From positions 1 to 18,404 of the forward strand of contig CAZKXM010000035.1 in the NCBI GenBank assembly GCA_964556785.1: a stretch of 18,404 bases of DNA. Reading direction: 5' to 3'. Shown here piece after piece: positions 1 to 5,689 of this stretch (position 1 is the first letter of the stretch; each line of letters begins with the position of its first letter). Source of the stretch: CAG-1031 sp964556785. GTDB lineage: Bacteria > Bacteroidota > Bacteroidia > Bacteroidales > Muribaculaceae. The position numbers and the translations under genes were made by a program. The notes under the pieces were generated by a model that was not told the origin of the DNA, searched no databases, and saw only the letters and a program-made list of their open reading frames with translations.

Positions 1-359
1 TAGCGGAGAAAGAATCTCGTCCTCTCCGCGAATGACAGAACCAAGCGAAAGCTTGGTTTTGTCGTTTAGGAGAGATAGAGATGAGAACGACAAGAGTTCG
101 TCACCGCGCAGCGCTTTCGTAGCATAGCGGAGAAAGAATCTCGTCCTCTCCGCGAATGACAGAACCAAGCGAAAGCTTGGTTTTGTCGTTTAGGAGAGAT
201 AGAGATGAGAACGATAAGAGTTCGTCACCGCGCAGCGCTTTCGTAGCGTAGCGGAGAAAGAATCTCGTCCTCTCCGCGAATGACAGAACCAAGCGAAAGC
301 TTGGTTTTGTCGTTTAGGAGAGATAGAGATGAGAACGACAAGAGTTCGTCAACGCGCAG
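1..359. repeat. 124-base tandem repeat, about 2.9 copies, with nested hairpins
   Basis: Copies begin at 1, 125 and 249. The third breaks off near 359, and the array may extend left beyond the window. The copies differ at only a few bases, for example C/T in 'acgacaag' versus 'acgataag', and 'tcaccg' versus 'tcaacg' in the last copy. Each unit holds a 16-pair stem (31-46 with 51-66 in copy 1) closed by a GAAA tetraloop. Outside it are stems 22-27/69-74 and 15-21/80-86, with a few G-U pairs, so most of the unit folds into one long hairpin. An alternative stem, 3-9 with 23-29, competes with the outer arms. The period is not a multiple of three, so no reading frame is kept from copy to copy. Function is unknown; a mobile, repetitive intergenic element or a structured RNA are the options. 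Confidence 0.9.
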
Positions 360-373
360 TAATCAAGAATCCC

Positions 374-410
374 AAGGTTTTGTTTTATAAGAAAATGTTG
401 TTATATTTGC
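374..410 (+). promoter_or_regulatory. 37-base repeat, copy 1: Bacteroidota promoter
   Basis: A TTTG -33 element at 379-382, a 19-base spacer and TATATTTG at 402-409 match the Bacteroidota housekeeping promoter (TTTG-N19-TAnnTTTG) exactly. The whole 37 bases recur without change at 1179-1215. Transcription should begin near 415-417 and run into the short structured RNA. Confidence 0.75.
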
Positions 411-414
411 ATTC

Positions 415-484
415 ATAAAGACTGCTGATGTCATTCGCTGCGGAGACTACTTCATCCACTCGACGTTTTCAGCGGTCTTTTTTG
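415..484 (+). ncRNA. Putative small structured RNA 1
   Basis: This short transcript starts from the promoter ending at 409. Its ends pair over 12 positions: 417-428 with 469-480, including one U-G pair and an AAAG/CTTT base. The pairing continues past a three-base bulge (429-432 with 462-465), leaving an apical loop of about 29 bases. A run of six T follows (478-483), so the stem can also act as an intrinsic terminator. The 3' arm covers the stop codon of the opposing small gene at 469-702, so the RNA is antisense to the 3' end of that gene. I see no known RNA family, and no convincing start codon with its own reading frame. The RNA is predicted from structure and promoter only. Confidence 0.5.
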
Positions 485-702
485 TATTCTAACCATTCAT
501 CAATAGGAGGAGGTGCGTTGTGATGCAGAGCCTTCCATTGCATCCGGTCAACCTTGTCCTCAATCTTGTTAAAGTTGATTTTGGACGGCGCGGCCTTGAT
601 CAGCGCCCAGATCCCAGGAGTTAATTCCTGATCGAGACACATCAGCGCGATGGCGACATCTGTTTGGGAGAACTCGGCGAAAACGGTAAGTTTTTCTTCC
701 AT
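469..702 (-). CDS. Small hypothetical protein, 77 aa
   Basis: I do not recognise this protein. It is acidic at the N-terminus (MEEKLTVFAEFSQTDVAIAL) and has a basic end (DEWLEYKKDR); no membrane segment or signal peptide is visible. The start at 702 is preferred over an upstream ATG at 732, because a probable promoter for this gene (TTTG at 756-759 and TTAATTTG at 731-738 on the minus strand) would put the transcript start near 724. Its stop codon lies inside the terminal stem of the opposing small RNA. It is the next minus-strand gene downstream of the MuF-toxin remnant, about 580 bases away, so a link to that locus (for example immunity) is possible but unsupported. Confidence 0.5.
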   Translation of the reverse strand: MEEKLTVFAEFSQTDVAIALMCLDQELTPGIWALIKAAPSKINFNKIEDKVDRMQWKALHHNAPPPIDEWLEYKKDR

Positions 703-720
703 TGTTTGATTGTTTTTGGT

Positions 721-759
721 TAAGTTTGTCACAAATTAAAGAATCAACTATATGGCAAA
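721..759. promoter_or_regulatory. Overlapping divergent promoters of the orphan gene pair
   Basis: On the plus strand TAAGTTTG at 721-728 fits TAnnTTTG, with no clear TTTG at the ideal distance. It would serve the membrane protein starting at 752. On the minus strand TTAATTTG (731-738) has TTTG (756-759) 17 bases upstream and would serve the 77-aa gene. The two -7 boxes are only a few bases apart, so RNA polymerase probably cannot occupy both at once. The minus-strand match is one base off consensus. Confidence 0.4.
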
Positions 760-1180
760 GCAGAATATAATAATGCAGTTTGCAGAAGCGGTGACGGATC
801 GCGGGCGTAAATACGCAGACACAAGTCGTTACCTTTTAGGGTGGTCAGTAACTTTAATGACGCTCTTACTCCCTTTGAGTATTTTGTCGACACTAACGTC
901 TGCCACCCGGCTATTCCTCGCGGCAGCGGTTTTGTTGTTATTATCATCGACGGTGAGCAGTGTATGGATTCTAATAGAAGACGTGAGAGGAAAGGACTAT
1001 AAGGTTCGTCAGCTGCAAGAAGAAGCAAAACGTCAAACGGTTGAGGGATTGAGTCCTCGTCCATTGGTTGGAAGACCGATTGCCAGGCGGCTCTACATCT
1101 TGCTAACCACCTCGACAATATGCTTCGGGAGTGCGATTCTCGCACTATCGGGAGCATTATTTCAAATACTTTTGTCATAA
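752..1180 (+). CDS. Hypothetical membrane protein, 142 aa, three predicted helices
   Basis: The product has a charged N-terminal 25 residues and two closely spaced hydrophobic segments (about 28-48 and 51-75). A charged, probably cytoplasmic linker follows (76-113, with KVRQLQEEAKRQ), then a C-terminal hydrophobic segment (about 114-140). No family is recognised. The opposite strand is also open over almost the same span (744-1178), but its translation is not domain-like. The plus-strand frame has a -7 promoter box just upstream and a sensible helix pattern, so I call this one. Its TAA stop overlaps the first bases of the second 37-base repeat. Holin-like or immunity-type roles would fit a phage or toxin setting but are guesses. 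Confidence 0.55.
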   Translation: MAKQNIIMQFAEAVTDRGRKYADTSRYLLGWSVTLMTLLLPLSILSTLTSATRLFLAAAVLLLLSSTVSSVWILIEDVRGKDYKVRQLQEEAKRQTVEGLSPRPLVGRPIARRLYILLTTSTICFGSAILALSGALFQILLS

Positions 1181-1215
1181 GGTTTTGTTTTATAAGAAAA
1201 TGTTGTTATATTTGC
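1179..1215 (+). promoter_or_regulatory. 37-base repeat, copy 2: Bacteroidota promoter
   Basis: This segment is identical to 374-410: TTTG at 1184-1187, 19 bases, TATATTTG at 1207-1214. The flanks on both sides differ between the copies, so the match is confined to the promoter itself. It would start a transcript near 1220, reading towards the 3' end of the MuF-toxin remnant. Confidence 0.75.
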
Positions 1216-1219
1216 GTTT

Positions 1220-1282
1220 GAAAAAGCATTCGGTAGTGCACAGCGGGTTTTGTTCCGCACCGCAGACCGGGTGCTTTTCATC
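1220..1282 (+). ncRNA. Putative small structured RNA 2
   Basis: The layout is the same as in RNA 1 with a different sequence. The ends pair over 12 positions (1222-1233 with 1267-1278, two U-G pairs), with AAAA on one side and TTTT on the other, so the stem is also a credible terminator in both directions. Inside, 1243-1246 (GCGG) can pair with 1255-1258 (CCGC); a competing GTGC/GCAC stem (1236-1239 with 1257-1260) is also possible. It ends directly against the stop codon of the convergent MuF-toxin frame at 1283. Two RNAs of like design from identical promoters suggest a family, but nothing here shows that they act as regulators rather than as bare terminators. Confidence 0.5.
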
Positions 1283-2434
1283 TTATAGGATTTTTAAGGC
1301 GTAAGGATACTCACACGGTCTATTTTTACCTTTCTTGATCACCTCACATTTTAATTCAACCGTCTTAGTTACTCTCTCGCCCTTTTCTAAAAATTCAGCT
1401 TCAAATTGATAAACCGAATATCGAATAACACCTCGAGCAATTTTTTTCGCTGTATTTTCTTTCTCAATTAACTGTTCATCCCGGATATGCTGCATATATG
1501 CGATATATCGGTCAATTGTGCGGGCAATCAACACTTCAGAGGGATTAAAACAATGAGCTATAAGATTGTCACGGTCACCTTTACCCAAATATAATTTTCC
1601 AACACTGATGTTACTGTTCGTGTCAATTATTTTTAATGGCTTGGGTGAATTTTGTTTTAGTTCAGTCCTTGCAATTTTTCGAGCCTCTATCGTGAGCTGC
1701 CGGAAAATATGTTTGCAACAAATACACTCGGGTTTGCCTTTACCCCAACTAAGATTTATGGAACTCGGGCTATTACAATTTCCTCAGCCCTTTGGGAGGT
1801 ATGGGTGCTTCTTCGGGAATATAGTCATCTCGCGGCCGGCATTGTAGCGGAATATCTTCGCTTTGGGCTCGTCGGTACACGCGTCGCCAGCGGACATAGC
1901 GAGGGCTGGATCAGACATCGGATAATCATCGCGCAGCACCTGCTCGACCGTGCAGCGGCAGTTCCACCCGTTCGGCGGCAGGTAGAATTTCCAGAACTCG
2001 TCAGAAGGGGGCAGTGTGGTGTTGTCGAGCAGAGCGTGATCAGAGCGGACGCGCTCGTCACCGACGGTCCGGTATTGGAGATTGTAGCGATCGCCGTCCT
2101 GCATGATGTCGTTCCACTTGACCGCCATTTGCGAGGTGTGCAGCGCGTGATTATACTCGGCATAGAGATAGTTGGTGTTATACCGGGTATCGATCGCCTC
2201 CACATCCTTGCGGAATGTGTCGAACGGCTTCACATTGCCGTTCGCGTCGGTCAGAGCAAGCCCTACCTCAGAGAGCGAGTGGTAAGTCTTGAAGCCGGAG
2301 AAGATGAAGGCATTGTTTTGCAGAGCTGCTGTCAGTTCCGGCGGTGTCTCGGTCTTGATGGCCGTGCTGATCGCGCCGTTAAGCGCGTTGAATGTTTCCT
2401 CGATCAGCGGGCGCACGGCGGGGTCGGCGAGCAT
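1283..2434 (-). pseudogene. Phage MuF head protein remnant with C-terminal toxin-like module, broken by in-frame TGA
   Basis: One frame runs through 383 codons, interrupted only by a TGA at 1784-1786. Codons 1-216 carry the MuF/SPP1 gp7-type minor head domain: NAFIFSGFKT (41-50), YNTNYLYAEYNHA (85-97), then RVRSDHALLD (128-137) and PPNGWNCRC (153-161), with the typical His133 and Cys159/Cys161. The N-terminal part of a usual MuF protein is missing. An in-frame TGA lies just upstream of the ATG at 2434, next to the ZIP gene. After the TGA come 166 more codons: a cysteine cluster (C220, C237, C239, C240), then a basic domain with DNLIAHCFNPSEV, YQFEAEF, ELKCEV and YPYALKI. This end is clearly AT-richer than the MuF part. 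MuF proteins are known carriers of polymorphic C-terminal toxins, often RNases of the barnase/EndoU/RelE-like fold. That assignment is my inference from layout. The TGA separates the toxin from its carrier. Confidence 0.7.
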
Positions 2435-2467
2435 AACAATATATCATGTTAAGGCGTTATACTCTAT

Positions 2468-3247
2468 ATGGAAGGATTGATTTTTGCGCTTGCCGTACCA
2501 TTTTTGGGTACCGTTCTTGGAGCCGCCTGCGTGTTTATGATGCGCCGGCGCATTCCTTCTCTCACTCAAAAACTCCTTAACGGATTTGCAGCCGGTGTGA
2601 TGGTAGCGGCTTCAGTGTGGTCCCTTCTAATTCCAGCAATCGAGATGAGCGGTGCTGAAGGCTGGCAAAGCGTGATTCCAGCAGCAACAGGGTTCCTGGC
2701 AGGCATGCTTTTCCTGCTACTTCTTGATGTCATCGTGCCGCATCAGCATATCGACAACGATCTTAGCGAAGGGCCGAAATCTCACCTCTCGAAAACCACA
2801 AAGCTCGTATTTGCCGTGACGCTTCACAATCTTCCTGAAGGGATGGCTGTCGGCGCTGTGCTCGCAGCGGCGTTAGAGGGAAATTCATATATACCTATGG
2901 CAGGGGTTGTGGCTCTTGCAGTTGGCCTTGCCATACAGAACTTCCCTGAGGGCGCTATCGTGTCAATGCCATTGAGAAGCGCCGGCAACTCAAAGCTAAA
3001 ATCATTCGGAATGGGTGTGCTCAGCGGACTGGTAGAGCCTGTGGGAGCGATCCTGACGGTCGTTATGGCGTCGGTAATACTCCCGGTGATCCCCTACTTC
3101 CTTGCCTTCGCTGCCGGATCGATGATGTATGTCGTGGTTGAGGAGCTGATACCTGAAACGCAGAACGGAAAGCACTCGAATATGGGCACTGTCGGTTTTG
3201 CCGCAGGCTTTATGTTGATGATGATTCTCGACGTTGTGTTAGGGTAA
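2468..3247 (+). CDS. ZIP family metal transporter (GufA/ZupT-like)
   Basis: This is an inner-membrane importer of divalent metals, most likely zinc and possibly iron or manganese. At 259 aa it has the usual length for bacterial ZIPs and about eight hydrophobic segments. The family signature is present twice: HNLPEG at 120-125 and QNFPEG at 157-162 (helices 4 and 5, whose His/Asn/Glu line the metal path). A further acidic pair lies in VVVEELIPE (222-230), and a His-bearing loop (PHQH, 91-94) follows the third helix. The ATG at 2468 begins a hydrophobic helix directly. I see no Bacteroidota promoter in the 33 bases between the phage remnant and this start, so the native promoter may have been lost or lie within the remnant. 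The 3' end overlaps purN by 9 bases tail to tail. Confidence 0.9.
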   Translation: MEGLIFALAVPFLGTVLGAACVFMMRRRIPSLTQKLLNGFAAGVMVAASVWSLLIPAIEMSGAEGWQSVIPAATGFLAGMLFLLLLDVIVPHQHIDNDLSEGPKSHLSKTTKLVFAVTLHNLPEGMAVGAVLAAALEGNSYIPMAGVVALAVGLAIQNFPEGAIVSMPLRSAGNSKLKSFGMGVLSGLVEPVGAILTVVMASVILPVIPYFLAFAAGSMMYVVVEELIPETQNGKHSNMGTVGFAAGFMLMMILDVVLG

Positions 3248-3808
3248 AATCGATTCTATAACTTTCGGGAAAAAAGTTTGCTCCAGAACATGGATCTTGG
3301 CCTCGACATCGGCAACGGTGTCGGTTGGAGAAAGCTCAGTGCGCTTCTGAAATATTATCTCCCCGCCATCGCATTCTTCAGTGACATAGTGGATGGTTAT
3401 ACCGGTTTCCCGCTCACCTGCCCTGACAACGGCTTCATGAACATGGTGGCCATACATTCCCTTGCCGCCATATTTTGGCAAAAGCGAAGGATGGATATTG
3501 ATCACTCTACCTTCATAGCGCTCAAGAAGGAAACCGGGGAACATCAGCAGATAGCCAGCAAGAACGATCAGATCGACATTGTAGCTCTCGAGCATCGGCA
3601 CCATAATGGCTGCATCGGCGAGTTCATCCTTTGAAAGGACCTTACAGTCGACTCCAAGGCGATTCGCCCGCTCGATAACGCCGGCACCCTTGCGGTTGCA
3701 GATAACGAGCACAACACGGGCTCCGCGATCAGTCTCTCCGTTAAAATAACGGATTATATTTTCGGCATTTGTTCCGCTGCCGGAAGCGAAGATTGCTATA
3801 TTGACCAT
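3239..3808 (-). CDS. purN: Phosphoribosylglycinamide formyltransferase PurN
   Basis: The enzyme transfers the formyl group of 10-formyl-tetrahydrofolate to glycinamide ribonucleotide, the third step of de novo purine synthesis, in the cytoplasm. The 189 aa are the normal length. The N-terminal IFASGSGTN (6-14) is the phosphate-binding loop. The catalytic triad is visible as N104 and H106 in INIHPSLLPKY (103-113) and D147 in EECDGGEI (144-151). It is the last gene of the minus-strand set rsmG - MBL hydrolase - purN, 11 bases after the stop of the hydrolase, and it converges with the ZIP gene without a visible terminator. Assignment is firm. Confidence 0.96.
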   Translation of the reverse strand: MVNIAIFASGSGTNAENIIRYFNGETDRGARVVLVICNRKGAGVIERANRLGVDCKVLSKDELADAAIMVPMLESYNVDLIVLAGYLLMFPGFLLERYEGRVINIHPSLLPKYGGKGMYGHHVHEAVVRAGERETGITIHYVTEECDGGEIIFQKRTELSPTDTVADVEAKIHVLEQTFFPKVIESILP

Positions 3809-3819
3809 TGAGGGCAGTT

Positions 3820-4458
3820 TCAGAGGTAAGGATTATAACGGATTTCGTCGCCTATCGTAGAGGCAGGACCGTGTCCGGGATAAACGCGGGTCGACGGCGG
3901 GAGTGTGAGCAATTTGTCGGTGATCGATTCAATCAGCTGAGCATGATCGCCACCGGGGAGATCTGTGCGCCCTATGCTTCCGTTAAAAAGAGCATCGCCA
4001 GTAATAACAAAAGAATCCTTGTCATTGTAAAGCGCAATGCTCCCTTGCGAGTGCCCGGGAACGGCAAGCACGCGAAGGGAGTCGGTTCCGACGTTTACGA
4101 TATCTCCGTCGTTGAGTTGACGGTCGATGGCGATAGGCGGCAATGTGATGGGAAGATGAAACTTTCTGGCTTGTCCCTGACGGTCGAGACCGAAAGCTGC
4201 ATCGCCTGAATTAGCTTCGAGAGGGAGCCCGTAGCGTGTCTTGACATATTCGTCGCCGAATGTGTGGTCGAGATGCAGATGGGTGTTAATCAGACGCACC
4301 GGATGGAGATTATTCTGCTCAATAAATGCGTCGATAACCGCGCACTCGTCAGGGCGTGTCATGGCAGGATCGACAATCACGGCTTCGCGCGTAGCTTCGT
4401 CCCAGAGAATATAGGTGTTGACACCAAAAAGGCTGAATTCAAACGATTTCAGTTTCAT
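3820..4458 (-). CDS. MBL-fold metal hydrolase (glyoxalase II-like)
   Basis: This is a cytoplasmic metallo-beta-lactamase-fold hydrolase of 212 aa. All metal-binding motifs are present: THLHLDH (H60, H62, D64, H65), H136 in PGHSQGS, D155 in GDALF and H196 in PGHGP. GSIGRTDLPGG (160-170) is typical of the short glyoxalase II-like (YcbL/GloB2-type) group, which hydrolyses thioesters such as S-lactoylglutathione in the best-known members. The real substrate here is unknown, and many Bacteroidota lack glutathione. The start overlaps the rsmG stop by four bases (ATGA), so the two are probably co-translated. The C-terminus is short compared with classical GloB (about 250 aa), as in this subgroup. 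Confidence 0.88.
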   Translation of the reverse strand: MKLKSFEFSLFGVNTYILWDEATREAVIVDPAMTRPDECAVIDAFIEQNNLHPVRLINTHLHLDHTFGDEYVKTRYGLPLEANSGDAAFGLDRQGQARKFHLPITLPPIAIDRQLNDGDIVNVGTDSLRVLAVPGHSQGSIALYNDKDSFVITGDALFNGSIGRTDLPGGDHAQLIESITDKLLTLPPSTRVYPGHGPASTIGDEIRYNPYL

Positions 4459-5075
4459 AACTCAACATAAACAAGTTCTTTTTCCTTGAAATAATCTTCG
4501 GTAAAATAGTCGGTAAGCGGCACTTCAAGTACCGGAAACCTCACGGCATCGATCTCAGCCTTCAGGTCGCCTCCCTTAAGACAGATCAGTCCGTTGGGAA
4601 AACCGTTGCGCGACGTCCGCGAAATGTTGCGTCTCACAAGCGCTGAAAGCGAGTCGAGTTTCATAACCGCCCTGCTCACAACAAAGTCATATTTATCATG
4701 ACACTCACCTATGTCACCGTGCTGAAAAGTGACATTGTCCAATCCCGCTGCTTCGGCAACCGCCGCAGCAACCTTAAGCTTTTTAGCAATACGGTCAATC
4801 AGATGGAACCTGCACTCAGGCCACATGATTGCGAGAGGAATACCGGGAAAACCGCCTCCGGTGCCCATGTCGAGAAAACGAGTACCGGGAACAGGAGTAA
4901 TGAATTTGGCGATCGAAAGCGAGTGCAGAATGTGGTGTTCGGCAAGATTGTCGATATCTTTGCGCGAGATCACATTTATCTTTGAGTTCCACTCAGGGTA
5001 AAGTCTCAGCGCTGTTTCAAACTGCATTCGCTGATGCTCACTGAGGTGGGGAAAATATTTCAGGATTTCGTCCAT
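4455..5075 (-). CDS. rsmG: 16S rRNA (guanine527-N7)-methyltransferase RsmG
   Basis: RsmG methylates N7 of G527 in 16S rRNA using S-adenosylmethionine; loss of it gives low-level streptomycin resistance in other bacteria. The protein is 206 aa. Motifs are NVISRKD and EHHILHSLSI (34-54), then the SAM-binding FLDMGTGGGFPGIP (67-80), followed by HLIDRIAKKLK (91-101) and SRAV (134-137). The open frame continues to 5156, but the extra 27 residues cover the promoter at 5111-5141 and resemble no RsmG N-terminus, so the ATG at 5075 is taken. It is the first gene of the operon with the MBL hydrolase and purN. Confidence 0.95.
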   Translation of the reverse strand: MDEILKYFPHLSEHQRMQFETALRLYPEWNSKINVISRKDIDNLAEHHILHSLSIAKFITPVPGTRFLDMGTGGGFPGIPLAIMWPECRFHLIDRIAKKLKVAAAVAEAAGLDNVTFQHGDIGECHDKYDFVVSRAVMKLDSLSALVRRNISRTSRNGFPNGLICLKGGDLKAEIDAVRFPVLEVPLTDYFTEDYFKEKELVYVEL

Positions 5076-5110
5076 GGTTATTGTGCTGAAGCCGCAAGCT
5101 TGGGCGAGTA

Positions 5111-5141
5111 CAAAAGTAGCAATTTTTGCTATCTTTGCAAA
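5111..5141 (-). promoter_or_regulatory. Promoter of the rsmG operon
   Basis: On the minus strand TTTG (5138-5141), exactly 19 bases, then TACTTTTG (5111-5118) match the Bacteroidota consensus fully. Transcription should begin near 5105, leaving a leader of about 30 bases before the rsmG ATG. Confidence 0.8.
5130..5137 (+). promoter_or_regulatory. -7 element for the ogt-like gene
   Basis: TATCTTTG on the plus strand fits TAnnTTTG and lies inside the spacer of the opposing rsmG promoter. No TTTG is present at the ideal distance upstream. The predicted transcript start, near 5144, rules out the frame's most upstream TTG codons as starts of the alkyltransferase. Confidence 0.5.
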
Positions 5142-5164
5142 GAGTAACAAATTCAAGTCAGCGA

Positions 5165-5626
5165 TTGATCACACGTTGTATCTATACCGGCCGGAACGGC
5201 ATCAGGCTTTTGCTCACCGAGTCAGAAGGATTTCTGATTTCATGCCTTCCTGCCGACGATGAGTGCTGCGTTTCCTCCGAACCTTCAACTCAATTGCTGC
5301 GGCAAGCATGCTCGGAACTCGACGAGTACTTCTCACGTCAAAGAAAAGATTTCACTGTGCCACTGAAGCCCGAAGGCACCGAATTTCAGTTACGGGTAAT
5401 TAAAGCGTTGCAGACAATCGCGTATGGCGCAAGAGTTTCGTATGCAGATGTTGCAGCCATTGCCGGCAAGCCAACAGCCGTGCGTGCCACTGCATCGGCC
5501 ATTGCTGCCAACAGGCTGCTCATCTTCATCCCATGTCATAGAGTTGTGAGGAAGAATGGAGAACTCGGTCAATACAGAGGGGGCACCCCGATGAAATCCA
5601 CATTATTGGAAATTGAGCGGAGCTAA
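5165..5626 (+). CDS. ogt: Methylated-DNA--[protein]-cysteine S-methyltransferase (Ogt-like)
   Basis: This is a suicide repair protein that moves the alkyl group from O6-alkylguanine in DNA onto its own cysteine. The frame has no ATG near its start. The TTG at 5165 is chosen because it lies after the predicted transcript start and gives a normal 153-aa protein. A degenerate N-terminal domain (about 1-65) is followed by the DNA-binding helix-turn-helix domain, with FQLRVIKAL (74-82), GARVSYADVA (88-97) and ANR (115-117). The active site IPCHRVV has C124, and ELGQYRGG (133-140) follows in place of the usual LSGYRWG. It is divergent from rsmG and ends 63 bases before lpxD. The symbol is by family; it could equally be called a short Ada C-terminal-type protein. 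Confidence 0.88.
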   Translation: MITRCIYTGRNGIRLLLTESEGFLISCLPADDECCVSSEPSTQLLRQACSELDEYFSRQRKDFTVPLKPEGTEFQLRVIKALQTIAYGARVSYADVAAIAGKPTAVRATASAIAANRLLIFIPCHRVVRKNGELGQYRGGTPMKSTLLEIERS

Positions 5627-5628
5627 TA

Positions 5629-5660
5629 TTGCACATTTCAATTATTTTTGCGTACTTTGC
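5629..5660 (+). promoter_or_regulatory. Possible promoter of the lpxD operon
   Basis: TACTTTG (5653-5659), one base shorter than TAnnTTTG, has TTG (5629-5631) about 21 bases upstream. It is the only candidate between the ogt-like gene and lpxD. The match is imperfect, so read-through from upstream is an alternative. Confidence 0.3.
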
Positions 5661-5689
5661 ACGTCTGAAATCTAATACAGCAAGTATTG

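Noticed and set aside
101..292. 63-codon minus-strand frame as a gene
   Set aside because: It lies wholly in the tandem repeat, whose 124-base period shifts frame between copies, so it is a by-product of the repeat.
1..359. Tandem repeat as a CRISPR array
   Set aside because: The whole 124-base unit is repeated, with no unique spacers between short repeats, and no cas gene is present.
744..1178. Minus-strand frame opposite the membrane protein
   Set aside because: It has no promoter or domain pattern, and the plus strand shows a -7 box and regular hydrophobic helices over the same span.
374..1282. Repeated structured elements as integron attC sites
   Set aside because: The identical part is a promoter, not an attC core. 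The stems differ in sequence and no integrase is present.
1740..1786. TGA read as selenocysteine in the MuF-toxin frame
   Set aside because: A Cys position would fit, but the bases just after the TGA form only a weak four-pair stem, with no SECIS-like hairpin, and no selenocysteine genes are in view. A nonsense change is simpler.
1709..2452. Long plus-strand frame of 247 codons
   Set aside because: It is the shadow of the MuF frame, which carries recognisable family motifs on the minus strand.
5076..5156. Upstream start for RsmG
   Set aside because: The added 27 residues would be encoded by the operon promoter and resemble no RsmG N-terminus.
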